Below, in pieces: positions 5,924 through 7,860 of a stretch of DNA of 7,860 nt. Position numbers and translations under genes: made by a program. The notes beneath the pieces are model-generated. The model was not told the DNA's origin. It saw nothing but the letters and a program-made list of their open reading frames with translations, and did no database searches. How positions within the stretch are numbered: the stretch's first letter is position 1; each line of letters starts with the position of its first letter. Source of the stretch: Spirochaetales bacterium (GTDB taxonomy: Bacteria > Spirochaetota > Spirochaetia > DSM-27196 > SLST01); contig SLST01000381.1 of the NCBI GenBank assembly GCA_007130265.1, forward strand, positions 1 to 7,860, read 5' to 3'.

Positions 5924-6553
5924 TCAGTAGAGCGCGAGAGCGAACGAGATACCCAGTCCCCACGAGATGCCGAAACGACGACCGAAGAGAGCGCGCAATT
6001 CGGCGTCGCTGAGACCAAGGTCGGCGAAGAAGGCGCGATAGTCGATCGTCGAGTAGGTCAGACCGAGCTCGGCGAGCGGCGTTATCGCGATGGGCCCCGC
6101 GATGAATCGGTACCCGCCTCGCACCCCGCCGTAGAAGTTGCTGCCCGTGCCCTGACGACCCTCGTACCGGAGCCGGAGCCGGGAGTATGCCAGCCCGGGC
6201 CCCACGAAGAATCCGTCGTGCACCCCGTCGGGAAAGTAGTGGGCGCCTGCGGCCCCGCCGATCGACGTCACATTGAGGTCGACATTGCGGAGCTCGGGCT
6301 CGAGCGCTTCGAAGAGCACCCAGAGAAGGCTCCATCTGAGGTTGAAGTAAGCCGGCTGGATGAACACCGAGACGTCCGGACTCACGCCAAACTCGACCGA
6401 GCCCGTGTAGACGCCGACGATCGGCGACAGGAGATTCGCCGAGAGCAGCACCGCGTTCTCATACTCGTTCTCCTCCGCCTGAGCCGCAGCCGGGGCCGCA
6501 ACGAGAACCGCAAAGGCAAGCATCACTACGCTGAATCTGTGTTTTCTGTGCAT
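5924..6553 (-). CDS. Putative outer-membrane beta-barrel protein, 209 aa
   Basis: The protein begins with a clear signal peptide (about 1-26, basic start, hydrophobic core, Ala-rich end with AQA before Glu-Glu). The mature part alternates polar and hydrophobic residues with many Gly and aromatics, as in small outer-membrane barrels. It ends in FALALY, and a terminal aromatic residue is typical of the beta-signal read by the BAM machinery. No specific family is assigned and its function is unknown. I chose the ATG at 6553, preceded by GAGG at 5 nt. A longer frame from a TTG at 6592 would add 13 residues before the signal peptide without a ribosome binding site. It converges on the RHH gene with a 9-bp gap and diverges from the exported-protein gene on its other side. 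Confidence 0.8.
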   Translation of the reverse strand: MHRKHRFSVVMLAFAVLVAAPAAAQAEENEYENAVLLSANLLSPIVGVYTGSVEFGVSPDVSVFIQPAYFNLRWSLLWVLFEALEPELRNVDLNVTSIGGAAGAHYFPDGVHDGFFVGPGLAYSRLRLRYEGRQGTGSNFYGGVRGGYRFIAGPIAITPLAELGLTYSTIDYRAFFADLGLSDAELRALFGRRFGISWGLGISFALALY

Positions 6554-6641
6554 AGGTTCCTCGCCGCACACCTTACTCAACCAACCAGACAAAGTCTACG
6601 GTTGCCGGCAGACGTATGCAGCCGTTTTTGACCAAATTGGA

Positions 6642-6670
6642 TTGATGAACCGGCCTGAGAGCGGTATCCT
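6642..6670 (+). promoter_or_regulatory. Candidate promoter of the exported protein-lipoprotein pair, possibly leaderless
   Basis: TTGATG (6642-6647), 17 nt, then TATCCT (6665-6670). The ATG at 6677 follows the -10 box by 6 nt, so the transcript would start at about the A of the ATG. No ribosome binding site precedes the gene. A small palindrome, CCAAATTGG (6632-6640), sits just upstream of the -35 box. Confidence 0.4.
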
Positions 6671-6676
6671 GTGACC

Positions 6677-7189
6677 ATGTTGTGCCGTCGCGCGGTCTGG
6701 ACCCTGGTGCTGTGCGCTGTCGCGGCCTCGGGCGCAGTCGCGATCGAGTTCCACGATTACTTCATCGGGTTCAGCACCGAAGCCGCGGTCACCGCGGGCC
6801 CGCTCACGTCACCGCAGATTCCGGGTCTGCTCGAGTTCCAGCATGTGAGTCTGATCGCAACGTACGGCCCGGCGACGGTAAGCCCGATGCGATTACGCGG
6901 CGGGCTCGGCTGGTTTCCCGGCCGGCCGTTCCGGCTCACGGCGGGGCTCGAGATTCCGCTCTACGAGCGGCTGAACAGGAGCCGGGCACGTATGTTCGGC
7001 GTATACCTGCTGACCGATCTCGCGCTCACGATACCGTTGGGATTGGAGGCAGACGCAGTCCTCACGCTCCTCGTGCCGACGTCCGGGGTAGGAGGTCTCA
7101 GGTTCGGTGCGGGGGTGAACCGGCACATGGAACTGCTCTTCAACATAGGTTTTGCTTCCGGTGTGTATCCAATTCGCGTCCGCAGATAG
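6677..7189 (+). CDS. Exported hypothetical protein, probable outer-membrane/periplasmic beta protein
   Basis: A 170-residue protein starting at the ATG at 6677; a GTG at 6671 would add two residues but falls immediately after the candidate -10 box. Residues 1-22 are a signal peptide (basic start, hydrophobic core, AVA cleavage site). The mature part has short alternating strands and many Gly, consistent with a small beta-barrel, but the C-terminus (VYPIRVRR) lacks the terminal aromatic residue of a classical beta-signal. I do not recognise a family. It is followed after 42 bp, with no hairpin between, by a lipoprotein gene, so the two are probably co-transcribed and both serve the cell envelope. 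Confidence 0.75.
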   Translation: MLCRRAVWTLVLCAVAASGAVAIEFHDYFIGFSTEAAVTAGPLTSPQIPGLLEFQHVSLIATYGPATVSPMRLRGGLGWFPGRPFRLTAGLEIPLYERLNRSRARMFGVYLLTDLALTIPLGLEADAVLTLLVPTSGVGGLRFGAGVNRHMELLFNIGFASGVYPIRVRR

Positions 7190-7220
7190 GGGTTTCGCTA
7201 CAGACCAAGAGAACAAAGAG

Positions 7221-7225
7221 AGGAG
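7221..7225 (+). promoter_or_regulatory. Shine-Dalgarno site of the lipoprotein gene
   Basis: AGGAG lies 6 nt before the ATG at 7232, within a purine-rich leader. Confidence 0.6.
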
Positions 7226-7231
7226 ATTACG

Positions 7232-7603
7232 ATGAGAAGAACCACAATTATGATCCTGCTCGCGCTGGCAGCCGTGCTTCTGCTGAGCGGGTGTATGACT
7301 CAGTTCGCCACGCAGAACGGTAAGCTCGCGTACGCAGAGATCGCCGGCACGCCCGTTGGTGAGGTCGACGTTGAGGAAGGATTCCTCTACATCATCCATC
7401 CCGAGCTGATCATGTTCGGCGAGAAGGGTTGGGAGATGATCGACCAGGACATCGAGCCGGTTCTCACGGCGCTCGGTGGCGACGCAGTGCGCGATCTCAA
7501 GCTGTCCTACGGCTTCACGACGATTGACTATATTCTGTCTGCCTTCATCCCGCTGGTTAGCTGGGGAACCTACACCATTGAGGGTGAGGTAGTTCGCCGC
7601 TAA
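7232..7603 (+). CDS. Small lipoprotein, 123 aa
   Basis: The N-terminus is a lipoprotein signal peptide: two Arg, a Leu/Ala-rich core and the lipobox LSGC with Cys21 as the lipidation site. Lgt and signal peptidase II should process it, and it would then sit on the inner or outer membrane. The residue after Cys is Met, not Asp, so by the E. coli rule export to the outer membrane is possible. The mature part (about 100 residues) includes AGTPVGEVDVEEGFLY and a hydrophobic stretch near the end (IDYILSAFIPLVSWGTY) that could be a buried strand-helix unit or a membrane contact. I cannot assign a family. The ribosome binding site is strong. It is the last gene of the pair, followed by an intrinsic terminator. 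Confidence 0.85.
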   Translation: MRRTTIMILLALAAVLLLSGCMTQFATQNGKLAYAEIAGTPVGEVDVEEGFLYIIHPELIMFGEKGWEMIDQDIEPVLTALGGDAVRDLKLSYGFTTIDYILSAFIPLVSWGTYTIEGEVVRR

Positions 7604-7644
7604 CGAATTCTAACCCCTTGCGGAACGGATTGTTACTGCCATTT

Positions 7645-7680
7645 GGAGGTCGCCTGCGGGCGGCCTCTCTTCTTTTCTCT
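7645..7680 (+). terminator. Intrinsic terminator after the lipoprotein gene
   Basis: GAGGTCGCC (7646-7654) pairs with GGCGGCCTC (7659-7667) to give a 9-bp stem with one G-U pair and a TGCG loop. A T-rich tract (TCTTCTTTTCTCT) follows. It lies 42 bp after the lipoprotein stop codon and separates it from the radical SAM gene. Confidence 0.8.
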
Positions 7681-7739
7681 GCCAACTGCAACTATCCCCT
7701 TCGGCGATGCCTCTACTCAGGGTAAGTACGGAGGCACGA

Positions 7740-7860
7740 ATGGATCGACCGCTTTTTCTCCTCGTCTATCCCGAGGTACCTGCAACCTACTGGAGCTACA
7801 AACACGCTCTGCCCTTCATTGGCAAACGCGCGGCCATGCCGCCCCTCGGGCTTCCGACGA
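7740..7860 (+). CDS. Cobalamin-binding radical SAM protein, 5' end only
   Basis: Forty codons are visible from the ATG at 7740 before the window ends. The N-terminus, with LFLLVYPEVPATYWSY, then KHALPFIGKRAAMPPLGLPT, matches the opening of B12-binding radical SAM proteins of the type that carry a DUF4070 C-terminal domain (the group that includes hopanoid C-3 methylase-like enzymes). In these, a Rossmann-like cobalamin domain precedes the CxxxCxxC iron-sulfur core, which would lie outside the window. The family usually performs methylations or related radical chemistry, but the substrate cannot be inferred. GGAGG lies 5 nt before the ATG. The gene follows the terminator, so it starts its own transcript; I see no convincing promoter hexamers in the 60-bp leader. 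Confidence 0.75.
   Translation, partial: MDRPLFLLVYPEVPATYWSYKHALPFIGKRAAMPPLGLPT

Noticed and set aside
5914..5925. A perfect 12-bp palindrome, GAGCGGCCGCTC (contains a NotI site), between the convergent RHH and outer-membrane protein genes.
   Set aside because: It has no loop and no T-tract on either side, so it would make a poor bidirectional terminator; it may simply reflect GC-rich composition.
6682..7323. A second plus-strand frame overlapping the exported protein and the lipoprotein start.
   Set aside because: Arg-rich low-complexity product typical of a shifted frame in GC-rich DNA; the other frames have signal peptides and ribosome binding sites.

Overview
The window looks like chromosomal DNA of a diderm bacterium with moderately high GC. 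Several products have signal peptides and look like outer-membrane barrels, and one is a lipoprotein. The overall style fits a free-living spirochaete or a similar lineage, but nothing in the window fixes the taxon. Gene density is high, there are no RNA genes, insertion sequences or CRISPR arrays, and every gap is under about 140 bp.

Region 1 (1-3000) holds two membrane-anchored histidine kinases of the HisKA_2/HWE type, placed tail to tail with a 41-bp overlap. The left one enters from outside the window. It keeps its phospho-acceptor box, but its ATP-binding domain looks degenerate. The right one has all the motifs of an active kinase. It lies 21 bp downstream of an unrecognised 190-residue cytoplasmic protein, with which it probably forms an operon. 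No response regulator is present in the window.

Region 2 (3073-5914) is the most coherent unit. A minus-strand operon encodes a DUF1007 periplasmic protein (ZevA-like), a NicO/RcnA-family metal transporter (ZevB-like) and a membrane-anchored M15 zinc peptidase. The junctions are a 4-bp ATGA overlap and a zero-base gap, and a hairpin follows the last gene. Divergent from it is a small ribbon-helix-helix protein with a Cys/His-rich C-terminal module, probably a metal-sensing regulator. The 112-bp shared promoter region contains an 11-bp perfect palindrome inside the regulator's proposed promoter. My reading is a self-contained transition-metal circuit, probably zinc or nickel/cobalt: sensor, periplasmic binder, membrane transporter and a possible metal-dependent cell-wall enzyme.

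Region 3 (5924-7680) encodes envelope proteins: a minus-strand outer-membrane barrel candidate, then a divergent pair (an exported protein and a small lipoprotein) closed by a good intrinsic terminator. At the right edge (7740-7860) a cobalamin-binding radical SAM protein begins and runs out of the window.
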